Assembly (NCBI RefSeq): GCF_029581355.1
Contig: NZ_CP120849.1
Location: forward strand, 3,628,501-3,692,500
DNA length: 64,000 bases
Source: Parabacteroides chongii
GTDB taxonomy: Bacteria > Bacteroidota > Bacteroidia > Bacteroidales > Tannerellaceae
Reading direction: 5' to 3'
Shown here one piece after another: positions 50,738 through 61,600 of this stretch. The first letter of the stretch is position 1, and the number at the start of each line of letters is the position of its first letter. The notes beneath the pieces were generated by a model, which saw nothing but the letters and a program-made list of their open reading frames with translations, did not search any database and was not told where the DNA came from. Both the position numbers and the translations under genes were made by a program.

Positions 50738-53700
50738 TTAATAATCTCGCTGCATCTCCGCAATCTTCTGCTGCAACTTTTTCATCTGTTCTTCCTGTAG
50801 GACTTTCTTGTATTCGATCGGGACGATCCGGATGAATTCATCTACCTGTTTATCCCAGTTGTCCAGCATCTTTCCGGCCAGATGGCTGCCTGTGTAGTGG
50901 TAGTGCTTACGGATCAGTTCATGCAATTCCTTGCGGGTGGCACTGTCTTCGATCAGGGAGAGTTCGACCATTTCCATATTGCAGTAATAATCGAAATCGC
51001 CCGCCTTGTTCCATACATAGGCCACACCGCCACTCATTCCGGCAGCAAAGTTGCGGCCTGTTTGTCCGAGCACGACCACGCGGCCTCCCGTCATGTATTC
51101 GCAGCAATGATCTCCTACACCTTCCACTACGGTTATGGCTCCGCTGTTACGCACGCAGAAACGTTCGCCGACACGACCATTGATGTAGACTTCTCCACCG
51201 GTTGCCCCGTATAATAAGGTATTGCCGGCAATCGTATTGTCCTCGGCAACGAAGGTGGAGCGTACCGGTGGCATCAGGCTGATACGTCCGCCGCTAAGAC
51301 CTTTTCCGAGATAATCGTTCGCTTCTCCTTCCAGGCGGAAATGAACGCCGTGGGCAAGGAAGGCGCCGAAGCTCTGTCCGGCCGAACCTTTGAATTTTAT
51401 ATTGAGCGTATGTTCCGGTAGTCCGGCATTTCCGTAACGTTTGGCTATTTCACCGGAAAGCATGGCGCCGACGCTGCGGTCTGTGTTGGCGATGGCATAA
51501 TCGAGCGATACTTCCTGCTGCTGTTCGATGGCTGCCTGTGCATGACGGATGATGTCCACATCTTTCACATTCTCTATTTGATGTACCTGGTTGATCACAT
51601 GATGGATAGCTGTGTGAGCCGCTTGTTCCGGAAGATGTAACAGGTGCGTGAAGTCCAGTAAATCATATTTGGAATTAGTTGCTTTCTGGTCCGCGCCCGT
51701 CTGCGTCATCTGCGTCCCTTTTCTAATTATAAAATCTGTCCGTCCGATAATATCATCCAGTTTGCTGTAGCCCATTTCCGCCAGATATTCGCGCACCTCT
51801 TCCGCCAGGAAAGTAAAGAAGTTTACCAGGTACTCATGCCGTCCGTGAAAACGTTTCCGCAGCTCTTCATCTTGTGTCGCAACGCCGACAGGGCAGGTAT
51901 TCATATGACATTTGCGCATCATGACACAACCCAGGACGATCAGGGCAGAGGTGGCAAAACCAAATTCTTCGGCTCCCAGCATTGCCATCAGGACGATGTC
52001 GCGTCCGGTCTTCAGTTGCCCGTCGGTTTGCAGGCGGACTTGTCCGCGCAGATTGTTCATAACCAATGTCTGCTGCGTCTCCGACAAACCCAGTTCGGGG
52101 GGTAATCCCGCATAACGGATCGAACTGATCGGTGACGCACCTGTTCCTCCCTCTGCCCCGGAGATGACAATACGGTCGGCCTTCGCCTTGGCAACTCCGG
52201 CGGCGATCGTTCCGACGCCGCTTTCCGATACCAGTTTGACACTGATCTCTGCTTTCGGATTGACATTCTTCAGGTCGAAGATCAGTTGTGCCAGATCTTC
52301 GATCGAATAAATATCATGGTGGGGAGGAGGGGAGATCAACGAAATACCCGGTATGGAATGACGAGTCCTGGCAATGATATCATTGACCTTATATCCCGGT
52401 AACTGACCGCCTTCTCCCGGTTTGGCACCCTGGGCGACCTTAATCTGTATCTCATCCGCGTTGACCAGATATTCCGTAGTAACGCCGAAACGTCCGGATG
52501 CCACCTGTTTGATCGCGGAGCGGAGTGACGAGCCATCTTTACGTGGCGTGAAACGTGCCGGGTCTTCACCTCCTTCACCGGTATTGCTCCGGCCGTGTAT
52601 CTTGTTCATCGCCATGGCCATCGTCTCATGTGCTTCTTTGCTGATGGAGCCGAAGCTCATGGCGCCTGTGACGAAACGCCTCATAATTTCGGAGGCGGGT
52701 TCCACCTGTTCGATCGGAATAGATTTTTGTTTCTTGAAAGTAAGGAAGTCACGTAGGAAGATGGGCGATTCTTTTTCGTCCACCATATGGGTATATTCTT
52801 TGAACTTCTTGTAACTGCCCAGGCGTGTAGCCAGTTGCAGGGTAGAAATGGTTTCCGGGTTCCAGGCATGTTTCTCCCCGTCTTTCCGGAAGCTGTATAT
52901 CCCTTTATGTTCCAGCATCTCATCAACCGGAAGGTTAAAAGCTTGTTGATGTAGCACGGTCGCATCGCGGGCGATCTCATCCAGGCGTATACCGCCGACG
53001 TTGCTGGTCGTACCGCCGAAATAGGTGCGTGCCAGTCCGGCATCCAAACCGACGGCTTCGAACAGTTTGGCTCCGCGATAACTGCGGATAGTACTGATCC
53101 CCATTTTACTCATCACTTTGAAAAGTCCTTTGCAAATGGATTTTACATAATTCTTGCGTGCCGTTTCGTAGTTCAGCTGGATTTCATGTTTCCCTTCCAG
53201 CTCTTTCAGGATGGCAAAAACCATATACGGATTGATGGCACTTGCTCCGTACCCCAGCAGGAGGGCGGCATGCATAACCTCGCGCATCTCACCGGTTTCA
53301 ACGACCAGAGCTGTCTGTACACGTTTTTGTACGGAGATCAGGTGATGATGTACGGCGCTGACGGCAAGCAGCGACGGGATAGGTGCCCTCTTTTCATCTA
53401 CGTTCTTATCGCTCAGGATGATGTAGTTCACACCGTCGGTAACGGATTGTTCCGCTTGTTTACACAGCTCGTCGAGGGCTGCTTTCAAGCCTTCCCGTCC
53501 TTTTTCCACTTCAAACAACATAGGCAGTTTGACTGCATTGAATCCTTTATAGCGGATGTTGCAGAGCAAATCTAATTGCGTGTTGGTCAGGATCGGATGA
53601 TTCAGCCGTACCATTTTACAATGGCTTTCACTCGGCACAAGGATATTATTACCTACTGCTCCTATATATTCTTCCAGACTCATGACCAGTTCTTCTCGGA

Positions 53701-55282
53701 TCGGGTCGATCGGAGGATTGGTCACCTGGGCAAATTGCTGACGGAAATAATTGAACAATAACTGCGGACGATCGGATAGAACGGCCAATGGCGTATCATT
53801 CCCCATAGAACCGACCGGTTCGGCACCTCCGGTACACATCGGCATGATGATCTTTTCCACATCTTCGCGGCTGTACCCGAAGGTGCGTAACATTTTACTG
53901 TAGTTTTCGACTGTATGGGGTACTTTACGTCCTGATTTCAGTTCATCCAGTTCCACGCGGTTGTTTGACAGCCATGTCTTATAAGGTTTGGCTTCGGCGA
54001 GTTGTTTTTTCAGTTCGCCGTCATAATATATTTCGCCTTTCTCTGTATCGACCATCAATATTTTTCCCGGTTGCAGACGGCCTTTCTCTTTGATCTCGTT
54101 TGCTTCAAAATCCATTACGCCCACTTCGGAAGCTACCAGCATCATGTCGTTTTTCGTGATCAGGTAACGTGCCGGTCGCAAACCATTACGATCCAGCATA
54201 CCTCCGGCAAACCGTCCGTCGCTGAATAACAGAGCTGCCGGTCCGTCCCACGGTTCCATCAGGATAGAATGATATTCATAAAACGCTTTCAGTTCATCCG
54301 ATATCGGATTCTTCTCATTTGTACTTTCCGGTACCAGCATCGCCATGGCATGAGGCAGACTCAATCCGGAAGCGACCAGAAACTCCAGCACATTGTCCAG
54401 TGAGGCACTATCGCTCATCCCGGGCTGAATGATCGGACGGATACTTTCTATATTCCCGATCGTAGGTGAGGTGAGTACGCTTTCCCGTGCTTCCATCCAT
54501 CCCCTGTTTCCACGGATCGTATTAATCTCTCCGTTATGTGCCAGCAGACGGAACGGTTGGGCCAGGCTCCATGTCGGGAACGTATTCGTACTGAAGCGGG
54601 AGTGAACCAATGCCAGTCCGCTTGTGAAATAATTATTTGTCAGGTCGGGAAAATAATGACGAAGTTGCATCGACTCCAGCATTCCCTTATATACAATATT
54701 TTTAGTGGATAACGAGGTCACATAGAAGTCATTTCTGCCTGGCAGGTCAGAGGTTGTTACTTTATTCTCAATGCGTTTACGGATAACGTACAACTTCAAT
54801 TCCAGTTCCTGTTGGTTATCGCATCCGGTCACGAAGAGCTGCTTGATATCCGGTTCAGTTGCCAGGGCATCCTTCCCCAATATATCGCTGTTGACCGGAA
54901 CTTTCCGCAGGTGCATCAGGGTAAGTCCTTCCTTTTCAATCTCTTCGATCATAATACTGAGGATGGCGGATCGCTGTGCTTCGTCTTTAGGAAGAAAGAC
55001 CAGACCTGTACCGTATTTCCCTTTTTCCGGTACGGGAATCCCTTGCAACAGAATAAATTCGTGAGGAATCTGCAATAGAATACCTGCACCATCCCCCGTC
55101 TTGTTATCTGCACCTTCTGCACCACGGTGACGCATATTTTCCAATACTTTAAGGGCTGACTCTACAATGTCGTGCGACTTTCCTCCGTGAATGTTTACCA
55201 ACATTCCTACACCGCAGGCGTCATGTTCATTCGCTGGATCATATAATCCCTGCTTTCTATTCAAATAGATCTGTTCTTTCAT
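50738..55282 (-). CDS. gltB: Glutamate synthase large subunit
   Basis: A 1514-residue enzyme making two glutamates from glutamine and 2-oxoglutarate. The type 2 amidotransferase domain starts after a short propeptide, with the nucleophile Cys23 in HDACGVGMLV. The central domain, the FMN-binding barrel (EGGTGASPISSIRYAG, GAEEFGFATSALIVLGCVMM) and the 3Fe-4S cysteines (MMRKCHMNTCPVGVATQ) follow. The C-terminal beta-helix has the repeated GxxG pattern (AEDNTIAGNTLLYGATGG and VVVLGQTGRNFAAGMSGG). First gene of the gltB-gltD-asnB operon. Confidence 0.96.
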   Translation of the reverse strand: MKEQIYLNRKQGLYDPANEHDACGVGMLVNIHGGKSHDIVESALKVLENMRHRGAEGADNKTGDGAGILLQIPHEFILLQGIPVPEKGKYGTGLVFLPKDEAQRSAILSIMIEEIEKEGLTLMHLRKVPVNSDILGKDALATEPDIKQLFVTGCDNQQELELKLYVIRKRIENKVTTSDLPGRNDFYVTSLSTKNIVYKGMLESMQLRHYFPDLTNNYFTSGLALVHSRFSTNTFPTWSLAQPFRLLAHNGEINTIRGNRGWMEARESVLTSPTIGNIESIRPIIQPGMSDSASLDNVLEFLVASGLSLPHAMAMLVPESTNEKNPISDELKAFYEYHSILMEPWDGPAALLFSDGRFAGGMLDRNGLRPARYLITKNDMMLVASEVGVMDFEANEIKEKGRLQPGKILMVDTEKGEIYYDGELKKQLAEAKPYKTWLSNNRVELDELKSGRKVPHTVENYSKMLRTFGYSREDVEKIIMPMCTGGAEPVGSMGNDTPLAVLSDRPQLLFNYFRQQFAQVTNPPIDPIREELVMSLEEYIGAVGNNILVPSESHCKMVRLNHPILTNTQLDLLCNIRYKGFNAVKLPMLFEVEKGREGLKAALDELCKQAEQSVTDGVNYIILSDKNVDEKRAPIPSLLAVSAVHHHLISVQKRVQTALVVETGEMREVMHAALLLGYGASAINPYMVFAILKELEGKHEIQLNYETARKNYVKSICKGLFKVMSKMGISTIRSYRGAKLFEAVGLDAGLARTYFGGTTSNVGGIRLDEIARDATVLHQQAFNLPVDEMLEHKGIYSFRKDGEKHAWNPETISTLQLATRLGSYKKFKEYTHMVDEKESPIFLRDFLTFKKQKSIPIEQVEPASEIMRRFVTGAMSFGSISKEAHETMAMAMNKIHGRSNTGEGGEDPARFTPRKDGSSLRSAIKQVASGRFGVTTEYLVNADEIQIKVAQGAKPGEGGQLPGYKVNDIIARTRHSIPGISLISPPPHHDIYSIEDLAQLIFDLKNVNPKAEISVKLVSESGVGTIAAGVAKAKADRIVISGAEGGTGASPISSIRYAGLPPELGLSETQQTLVMNNLRGQVRLQTDGQLKTGRDIVLMAMLGAEEFGFATSALIVLGCVMMRKCHMNTCPVGVATQDEELRKRFHGRHEYLVNFFTFLAEEVREYLAEMGYSKLDDIIGRTDFIIRKGTQMTQTGADQKATNSKYDLLDFTHLLHLPEQAAHTAIHHVINQVHQIENVKDVDIIRHAQAAIEQQQEVSLDYAIANTDRSVGAMLSGEIAKRYGNAGLPEHTLNIKFKGSAGQSFGAFLAHGVHFRLEGEANDYLGKGLSGGRISLMPPVRSTFVAEDNTIAGNTLLYGATGGEVYINGRVGERFCVRNSGAITVVEGVGDHCCEYMTGGRVVVLGQTGRNFAAGMSGGVAYVWNKAGDFDYYCNMEMVELSLIEDSATRKELHELIRKHYHYTGSHLAGKMLDNWDKQVDEFIRIVPIEYKKVLQEEQMKKLQQKIAEMQRDY

Positions 55283-55335
55283 TGTTTGTTGACCTTATGT
55301 TTGTGTAATGCCTATTTTGTTGTCAAATTGTTTTA

Positions 55336-55343
55336 CAAATATA
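55336..55343 (-). promoter_or_regulatory. -7 box of the gltB promoter
   Basis: TATATTTG on the - strand, 53 bases before the start codon of gltB. Confidence 0.5.
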
Positions 55344-55526
55344 GAATGTTTCTTTCATTGTGATATACGTTGTGGTGTTAAAGTGTGACGTTTTTTTGCT
55401 TTATCTGAATGGATGGTTTTTATTTGATATGATAATTGTTGTTTTGGTATCAATGTGAAATGTGTATAGTTCTTTTTGCTTTTAATCTGAAAGAAGTTCT
55501 TTTTGAAATGATCAAATAAATAACAA

Positions 55527-55557
55527 AAAAGCCTTCCAGTTTTCCTGAAAGGCTTTT
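55527..55557 (-). terminator. Terminator of the sensor-kinase gene
   Basis: AAAAGCCTTCCAG and CTGAAAGGCTTTT form a 13-bp stem with one mismatch and a five-base loop. On the - strand it is followed by TTGTTATTT. It lies 30 bases past the stop codon. Confidence 0.85.
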
Positions 55558-55587
55558 ATATAGAAAATAAAGTGATTAATGTTTCTC

Positions 55588-57132
55588 TTAGATCTGTAAT
55601 ACCAGAATAAACCTGCATCCTTTTTTGTAGTCTTTATCGATCGACAGGTTTCCATTCAGTTTATTGGCGATCAGAGCACAGATTGGCAATCCGAGTCCGT
55701 CGCCATCTGCCAGGTCTTTGACTTCGTTGAATGGCTTGAACAGGTTCTCTTTTTGTTCATCAGGAATTCCTGTACCGTTATCTGTTACGATAAGATGGCA
55801 AAGATGAGCTCCTTTTCTCTTGAATTCCAGCCATATTTTGCCGGATGTCGTGTATGAAGCAGCATTATTCAACAAATGTAGTAAGACACGTTCCAGCTGT
55901 TCCGGATTTGATTTTACTTCCAATTGAGGAGCATCTACGATCACTTCTACATCAGGGTGTATTTTATCCTTTACTTTATCCATCGCTTTTTTGCAGAAAC
56001 TTCCCATGTTGAAGGATTGTGTCTCGTAAGTCTCCATTAAAGAACTTTCAAGAGAAGAAAGTTCCTGAATGTTCAGGCTGAATTGTTTCAAAGCATCTAC
56101 ACGTTTCTGGATAGAAGCTGCTTGTTGGGGAGCTGTATTACGTAATTCTCCAGCCGACATATCAAGCATATTGAGTGTAGGCTCCATTTGTTCGGAAATA
56201 CTTTGAATAAATTTGGTTTGCTGTTCACTATGCTCGTTGGTTGTCTGGATAATGTTTTTCAGCTTTTTGTTGAGTACAATGAAACGTAACAACAGGAAGG
56301 CAAGTAAAGCCAAAGCCGCGATAAGAATAACCACCAATGTGCAGAGACCTACTATCATGTATTGTTTGCCCGATAGTTTGTCATCTTTTTCCTGTATGGT
56401 TTTCTGGCTTTCATCATATTTCAGTTGCAATGCACCCAGTTCATCCTGTGCATTGAGTGCCTTTACTGAATCGGTCCAGACGATATACTTTTCATAGGTA
56501 CGTTCCATTAACGGAGCATTATTTGCCGTACGGGCAATGGAGATCAGATGTCTGTAACATTCACTCACTTTGTCGTATTCTTTTTTGTCTTTGAACTGGT
56601 TGATCAGTTTGTTAAAACTGGCGTCTCCCTGATCGTTTTGTCCGAAGGTATAATAATAGCTTGCCTGGGTATATAATAAATCTTCGGCGAGCTTGTCGCT
56701 ACCGGCTTGACTGACCAGGTTATCCAGAGTATTCAACTGAAGTTGGGCCTGCGCTGCATTTTTGAGCTTGATGTACATTTGTAGCCGTTCTTTTGTCAGT
56801 TGGAAACGCTGGTCGTAGAATGTTTTCTGTGCTTTTTGTTCTTCGGTCAACAGAAACTGGGTCATTTGCCGGCAAAGCTCAAACGCTTCCTGATAGTAGT
56901 TTTCGCGGTAATAAAGATATGTCGCTTTTGTTCCACAATCAATGGCTTGCGTATAGTCTCCTTCGTTCGAGAAGGCTTTGTAAGCTTGGATATAAAGATA
57001 ACGGGCTTTGGTAAAGTCCTTTTGTTCCAGGCTGTTCTGTGCCTGTTTCATTAAATCGTTTGCTTTGTTCTCCGCAAAAAGCGAAGTACAAAAACAAATT
57101 GCGAGGGTGATAATAAAATACGTGATTCTCAT
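55588..57132 (-). CDS. TPR-containing sensor-kinase-like protein without the usual His
   Basis: A 514-residue membrane protein. A signal peptide (MRITYFIITLAICFCTSLFA) is followed by TPR-like helical repeats (about 25-240), a membrane segment near 259-283 and a cytoplasmic kinase part. The ATPase domain has the N box (LLHLLNNAASYT), G1 (VTDNGTGIPDE) and G2 (DGDGLGLPICAL). In the helix where kinases have S-H-E-x-R-T-P-L it reads SISEQMEPTLNML, so Glu314 replaces the phospho-accepting His. No response regulator is adjacent. It may signal without autophosphorylation or by another residue. The ATG at 57132 gives the signal peptide; an upstream frame to 57180 is unlikely. Confidence 0.8.
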   Translation of the reverse strand: MRITYFIITLAICFCTSLFAENKANDLMKQAQNSLEQKDFTKARYLYIQAYKAFSNEGDYTQAIDCGTKATYLYYRENYYQEAFELCRQMTQFLLTEEQKAQKTFYDQRFQLTKERLQMYIKLKNAAQAQLQLNTLDNLVSQAGSDKLAEDLLYTQASYYYTFGQNDQGDASFNKLINQFKDKKEYDKVSECYRHLISIARTANNAPLMERTYEKYIVWTDSVKALNAQDELGALQLKYDESQKTIQEKDDKLSGKQYMIVGLCTLVVILIAALALLAFLLLRFIVLNKKLKNIIQTTNEHSEQQTKFIQSISEQMEPTLNMLDMSAGELRNTAPQQAASIQKRVDALKQFSLNIQELSSLESSLMETYETQSFNMGSFCKKAMDKVKDKIHPDVEVIVDAPQLEVKSNPEQLERVLLHLLNNAASYTTSGKIWLEFKRKGAHLCHLIVTDNGTGIPDEQKENLFKPFNEVKDLADGDGLGLPICALIANKLNGNLSIDKDYKKGCRFILVLQI

Positions 57133-57232
57133 AAACTTTATTTTTATTAGAAGCAAATATATGTATTTATTCAAAATCAAAGCATGAAGTTTTACCGAAA
57201 AATTTAATTAATGTATCTTTTATTTGTTGGAA

Positions 57233-57688
57233 TTATGCTTTTATTTCTATTTCGTATATCCGTGATTCGTCTTCCCAGGGATGGTATCCTTGTCCTATAT
57301 ATTTGAATCCCAGCTTTTCATAGAAGCCTATATGCTCAGTGCTGAGGTATAATTTGTTAAAACCAGCTTTAACCGTATCTTCTTTGGCTTTCTCCAATAA
57401 AAGACTGCTGTAAAAATTTCCTCGTTGGGTTTCGTCTATATACACTGCGCAAACCCACGGATACAAGTCCATCCGGCTGATAAAATCGTTCGTGATCAGT
57501 CCAGCACAGCCAATGATCTGATCATCTTTCTCCAACAAATACCACTGTGGAAAAGAACTCGGAGAATCTATACAATGATTGATGCTATCCTCATACATGA
57601 CAGGATACACAGAAGGCCATTTACTTTGCAGATAGTTGATCGCTATGTCTTTGTAGGCCGGATTTTCTTTTACAGATATAATTTTCAT
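57233..57688 (-). CDS. GNAT-family N-acetyltransferase
   Basis: A 151-residue acyl-CoA-dependent acetyltransferase. The family's central strand and motif A are in PWVCAVYIDETQRGNFYSSL followed by LLEKAKEDTVKAG, with the R/Q-x-x-G-x pattern (QRGNFY); motif B is LSTEHIGFYEKLGFKYIGQ. The substrate is unknown. It is monocistronic, between the sensor-kinase gene and the divergent DUF169 gene. Confidence 0.85.
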   Translation of the reverse strand: MKIISVKENPAYKDIAINYLQSKWPSVYPVMYEDSINHCIDSPSSFPQWYLLEKDDQIIGCAGLITNDFISRMDLYPWVCAVYIDETQRGNFYSSLLLEKAKEDTVKAGFNKLYLSTEHIGFYEKLGFKYIGQGYHPWEDESRIYEIEIKA

Positions 57689-57820
57689 GATGTTGTATTT
57701 AATGGGGTGAATGAATGCTTTTCCTGTATACTATATATTCTATTAAAGTGATTATCCGCAAGAATCTTAAATTTTATTCTTACGGAAATACAAAGATACT
57801 CTATAGAATTTAATTTTTCG

Positions 57821-57828
57821 TATATTTG
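57821..57828 (+). promoter_or_regulatory. -7 box of the DUF169 gene
   Basis: TATATTTG, 24 bases before the ATG at 57853. It excludes a start at 57826. Confidence 0.5.
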
Positions 57829-57852
57829 ACAAAACCAATAAATAATCAGATC

Positions 57853-58560
57853 ATGGACATAAAGGTATTTCTCAATAATTATCGTGAAGCATTTGGTGAA
57901 AAAGTGGATCTTCCAATCGTCTTTTGGTATTCAGAGCAACCGGTAAACTCTGTTGATAAAATCGGAGGATGTTTATTCAAATGTATGAAGGATGTCAGGG
58001 ATGGGCAAACGGTTACTTTGAGTGTGGAAAATATCGGTTGTGGCGGCGGGAAATTCTATACCGGCTTTACAGAGATGCCCGAACGGATTCCCGGATTTGT
58101 GTCTTTAAAAGAAAAATACAAACAAACCCCTGAAGGCGTTTCTGAGTTTTTGGAGGAATTGCAAGTTCCGAGAGCAAAGATGGATTATCTGAACTTTACC
58201 CGAATGGATAAAGTAGAGAATTTCGATAATCTCGAAGGAATTCTGTTTCTGGCAACACCCGATATGCTTTCCGGCCTAGCTACCTGGGCGTTTTTCGATA
58301 ATAATTCACAGGATGCCGTTACTTCTTTATTTGGCTCCGGTTGTTGCTCTGTAGTCACACAAGCCGTTATTGAGAATGCGAGAGGGGGAAAGCGCACTTT
58401 TATCGGATTCTTCGATCCTTCCGTACGTCCTTATTTTGAACCGGATATTTTAAGTTTTATGATACCTATGTCACGTTTCAGGGAAATGTACGATACAATG
58501 CGGAGTAGCTGTTTGTTCGATACGCATGCCTGGGGAAAGGTAAAAGCCAGGATGGAATAA
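57853..58560 (+). CDS. DUF169 family protein
   Basis: A 235-residue protein of the DUF169 (ArCR) family of unknown function. Features include the N-terminal NNYREAFGEKVDLPIVFWYS, a cysteine-rich part (GGCLFKCMKDV, VENIGCGGGKFYTG) and the FGSGCCSVVTQAVIENARGG segment; the CGGG and GCCS cysteines could hold a metal cluster. Related proteins occur in anaerobes and are sometimes linked to redox or methanogen genes. It lies just upstream of the large helicase with 95 bases between them, and a separate -7 box precedes the helicase. Confidence 0.8.
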   Translation: MDIKVFLNNYREAFGEKVDLPIVFWYSEQPVNSVDKIGGCLFKCMKDVRDGQTVTLSVENIGCGGGKFYTGFTEMPERIPGFVSLKEKYKQTPEGVSEFLEELQVPRAKMDYLNFTRMDKVENFDNLEGILFLATPDMLSGLATWAFFDNNSQDAVTSLFGSGCCSVVTQAVIENARGGKRTFIGFFDPSVRPYFEPDILSFMIPMSRFREMYDTMRSSCLFDTHAWGKVKARME

Positions 58561-58612
58561 AGAAATTCTGATATTGTATAAACCTCTATGCATTGTATTT
58601 AAAATGATTTAG

Positions 58613-58620
58613 TAATTTTG
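58613..58620 (+). promoter_or_regulatory. -7 box of the helicase gene
   Basis: TAATTTTG, 35 bases before the ATG at 58656. The -33 element is not clear. Confidence 0.4.
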
Positions 58621-58655
58621 TTGGTGGTTAATTGAAACAGCTAACAAATAATACA

Positions 58656-61600
58656 ATGCCAGATTATAAACATATACTTTCCTGTTGGCACAAACTGGAA
58701 CATTTTTCTCCGGCTCTTCTTCCGAAAGATAATAGTGTAAAACGTTTGGGGGAGGAGCTTCCATGGATGCGTCCATTGGAAGCAAAAGATCCGAGAAAGA
58801 CGATTCAATACACTATTTATCTGGGTGTCTTTTCTCTGACATCTGTTTCCGATTTTGTGAAAAAAATCTTTAAGGATGAAAGCGTCAACCCAAATTCGGT
58901 TAATGCCAAGGTTTGTTATGCTTCTTTTAAACTGGATTGTCAGGGTATATACATACAAAATACATTTGGCCTTTCTACGATGCCCTGGGCATTGAAACAG
59001 TTGGAAGAAGATAAGGTGGAAACCGATACTTGGTCGGAGGATTTTAATCAGTTAAAATCTAATCTGTTTGAGCAATTAACCGAGAACCGGAAAGAACTGG
59101 CTGAAGACTTTCTGAGTTATTTGTCAAATACCCAGACACTCGAAAATCTACAAGATATTCAATCATTAATCATACGGAAACTGAAGTGGAGTACTTCTCC
59201 TGAAACGGAAATATACATCCGGACAGAAGAAGTTTTCAAGAAAAATAATCCTTCGGATCCGGATGAATCGAATGCTGATATATTGAACAGTTTCTATATT
59301 GACGATTTGGAGCGGATAATTGCTTCTTATGAAAAAGAAGTTTATAATACAGCATTTAAGAATTATTTGAGTGCCTGTTTGAATGAAGATTTCGCTCATT
59401 CGGACCTATCCCTGCATCCTGAGATTCTGAAAGAAAGTCTGATTCCGGAAAATTACCCGGATGGTTGTTGGCCGTCTCCTTATGGGGCAAGTTTGATGCA
59501 ACAGTTTGCTGTAAATACTGTCAATAAAGAGTTGGCCGGCGAGAAACAAGAGGGACTATTTTCTGTAAACGGACCTCCCGGAACAGGAAAGACAACCTTG
59601 CTAAGGGATATTATTGCTGCAATTCTGGTGAAGCGTGCTAAAAAGATGGTTGGTTTTACTGATCCGGCAAAGGCTTTCCGTAAAATAGGTGAGGTACAGG
59701 TCAGTGATAAATATACTCCGTTTATTTATGCACCGGATCCTTCCATCAGTGATGGAGGTATTGTTGTTGCTTCTTCGAATAATGGAGCGGTAGAAAATAT
59801 CTCAAAAGAACTACCCTTAAAAGGAGAAGTAAAAGGTTATTCTGATCAGGTTGGATATTTCCGGCAGGTTAGTGAGGAATGTCTGGATGAACAATATTGG
59901 GGAATAATCGCTGCTGTATTAGGAAATAAAGAAAATCAACGAAAACTGATCGGTAGCATCTGGAATGGGAATTCGGAGAAGGAAACCTATACGCTAAAGC
60001 AACAGTTAGCCGATTATAAACCCACAGAAGAAGAATGGTTAAATGTTGTATCGTCTTTTAAAAAGAAGCTCCATGAAGTCGGGGAAGAGAAATCCCGTCT
60101 GACCGGTTTTATGAAAGATGAGGAAAACAGAGAGAAGATTCGGATTCAGTGTGAAGATGCAGAGAACCGTTTGACTTTTGATAAGGAAGAATTGAATAAA
60201 CGGGAAAATGCATCTGCTCTGTTGTCTGCTGAAATAGAAGAGGGTATGCGAAGAAGGGATGAAATAAAGAGTGAAATGCAACTGTTGCAGTCTACTCGTC
60301 CCGGATTTTTTACATATTGGTTCAGCAAGGAAGTACGAACTCAATATAAAAAGGCTGTGGCTTCTGTTTTGTCGGAATACAATAGGCAGACAGAGACTAT
60401 TGCAGAGCAGAAAGCCCGGTTACGGGCGCTTTATTCAGAAATAGAGAAGCTGAAAAAGAGACAGGAGAAGAGTAAAAAGGATTATGATAAAGTAAATGCA
60501 TTATATACTCAGCTGGTAGATTCTACAGAAAAAGCTCGTCAGGAGTTAAAAGGAGCCTATGCTGATGCTGCGTTTTGGAAACAAATCGAATCGAAGGAAA
60601 CACAAGAAACCTCTCCCTGGTATTCTCAGAAACTGAAGCAGTTGCAATCCGAATTGTTCATCGAAGCGATGAAGGTGAACGAACTGTTTATACTCCGGGC
60701 AAATGCAACATCGAGTCGGATAAAAACGACATTGGATGGTTTCTTCAATTACCTGAAAACGGGTGGCGACCTTACCGAAAAGGAGATACAGGCGATGTGG
60801 AATACGTTTTGGTTGGTTGTTCCTGTCGTCTCTTCTACTTTTGCATCTATCCAGCGTATGTTCAGTACGTTGGGTGCGGCTTCTATTCCGTGGTTATTTG
60901 TAGATGAGGCTGGACAGGCCGTTCCACAGGCGGCAGCCGGGGCTATTTGGCGTTCGAAACGGGCCGTTATTGTAGGTGACCCTTTCCAGATAGAGCCTGT
61001 CGTAACGATACCGGAGCAGATCATCAATAATTTTAGCCGTTATTTTGGACTGGATAAGACGCAGATACATACTTCACTTTCCGTTCAGTCGATGGCTGAC
61101 CGTGCGAATCCGTATGGCTGGATTACTAATGATACCTGGACCGGTTCACCTTTACGGGTTCACCGCCGTTGTATCGATCCGATGTTTTCCATTGCTAATG
61201 AGATCGCATATAATAATATGATGTATAATTCGACTCAGGGAGGTTCGTCTGATTTGATGATGCAGAATGGATTTGTACAGGTTGAGGGTCAGGTGCGTGG
61301 TCGTCATTATGTGCCGGAACAAGGAACTGTCATCAAACTGATGATTATGGATGAGATCCGTCAATTACAGGATTTACCGGATTTGTTTGTCATCTCTCCA
61401 TTTTCGGAAATACCATCTGTCCTGAAAAAAGAATTGCGTCAACCGATAAAGCAAGCACTTGCCCCCTTTAAACCGATCGGAGATGATGAGCTAAAGAAAT
61501 GGCTGGATGCTCATATCGGAACGGTCCATACTTTCCAGGGAAAACAGGCTGCAGGTGTCATTTTATGTTTGGGACTTGATGAAAAGACAAAAGGCGCTGC

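Larger units (their letters stand above)
55283..55587. other. gltB upstream region
   Basis: 305 bp. On the - strand a TATATTTG box (55343-55336) lies 53 bases before the gltB ATG, without a clear TTTG at -33. The sensor-kinase terminator is at 55527-55557. Between them (55380-55520) the sequence is T-rich, including an AGTTCTTTTTG direct repeat near 55469 and 55494. No known riboswitch was recognised. Confidence 0.5.

Noticed and set aside
57826..57852. Earlier start of the DUF169 protein
   Set aside because: The codon is TTG inside the -7 box; the ATG at 57853 starts the conserved sequence.
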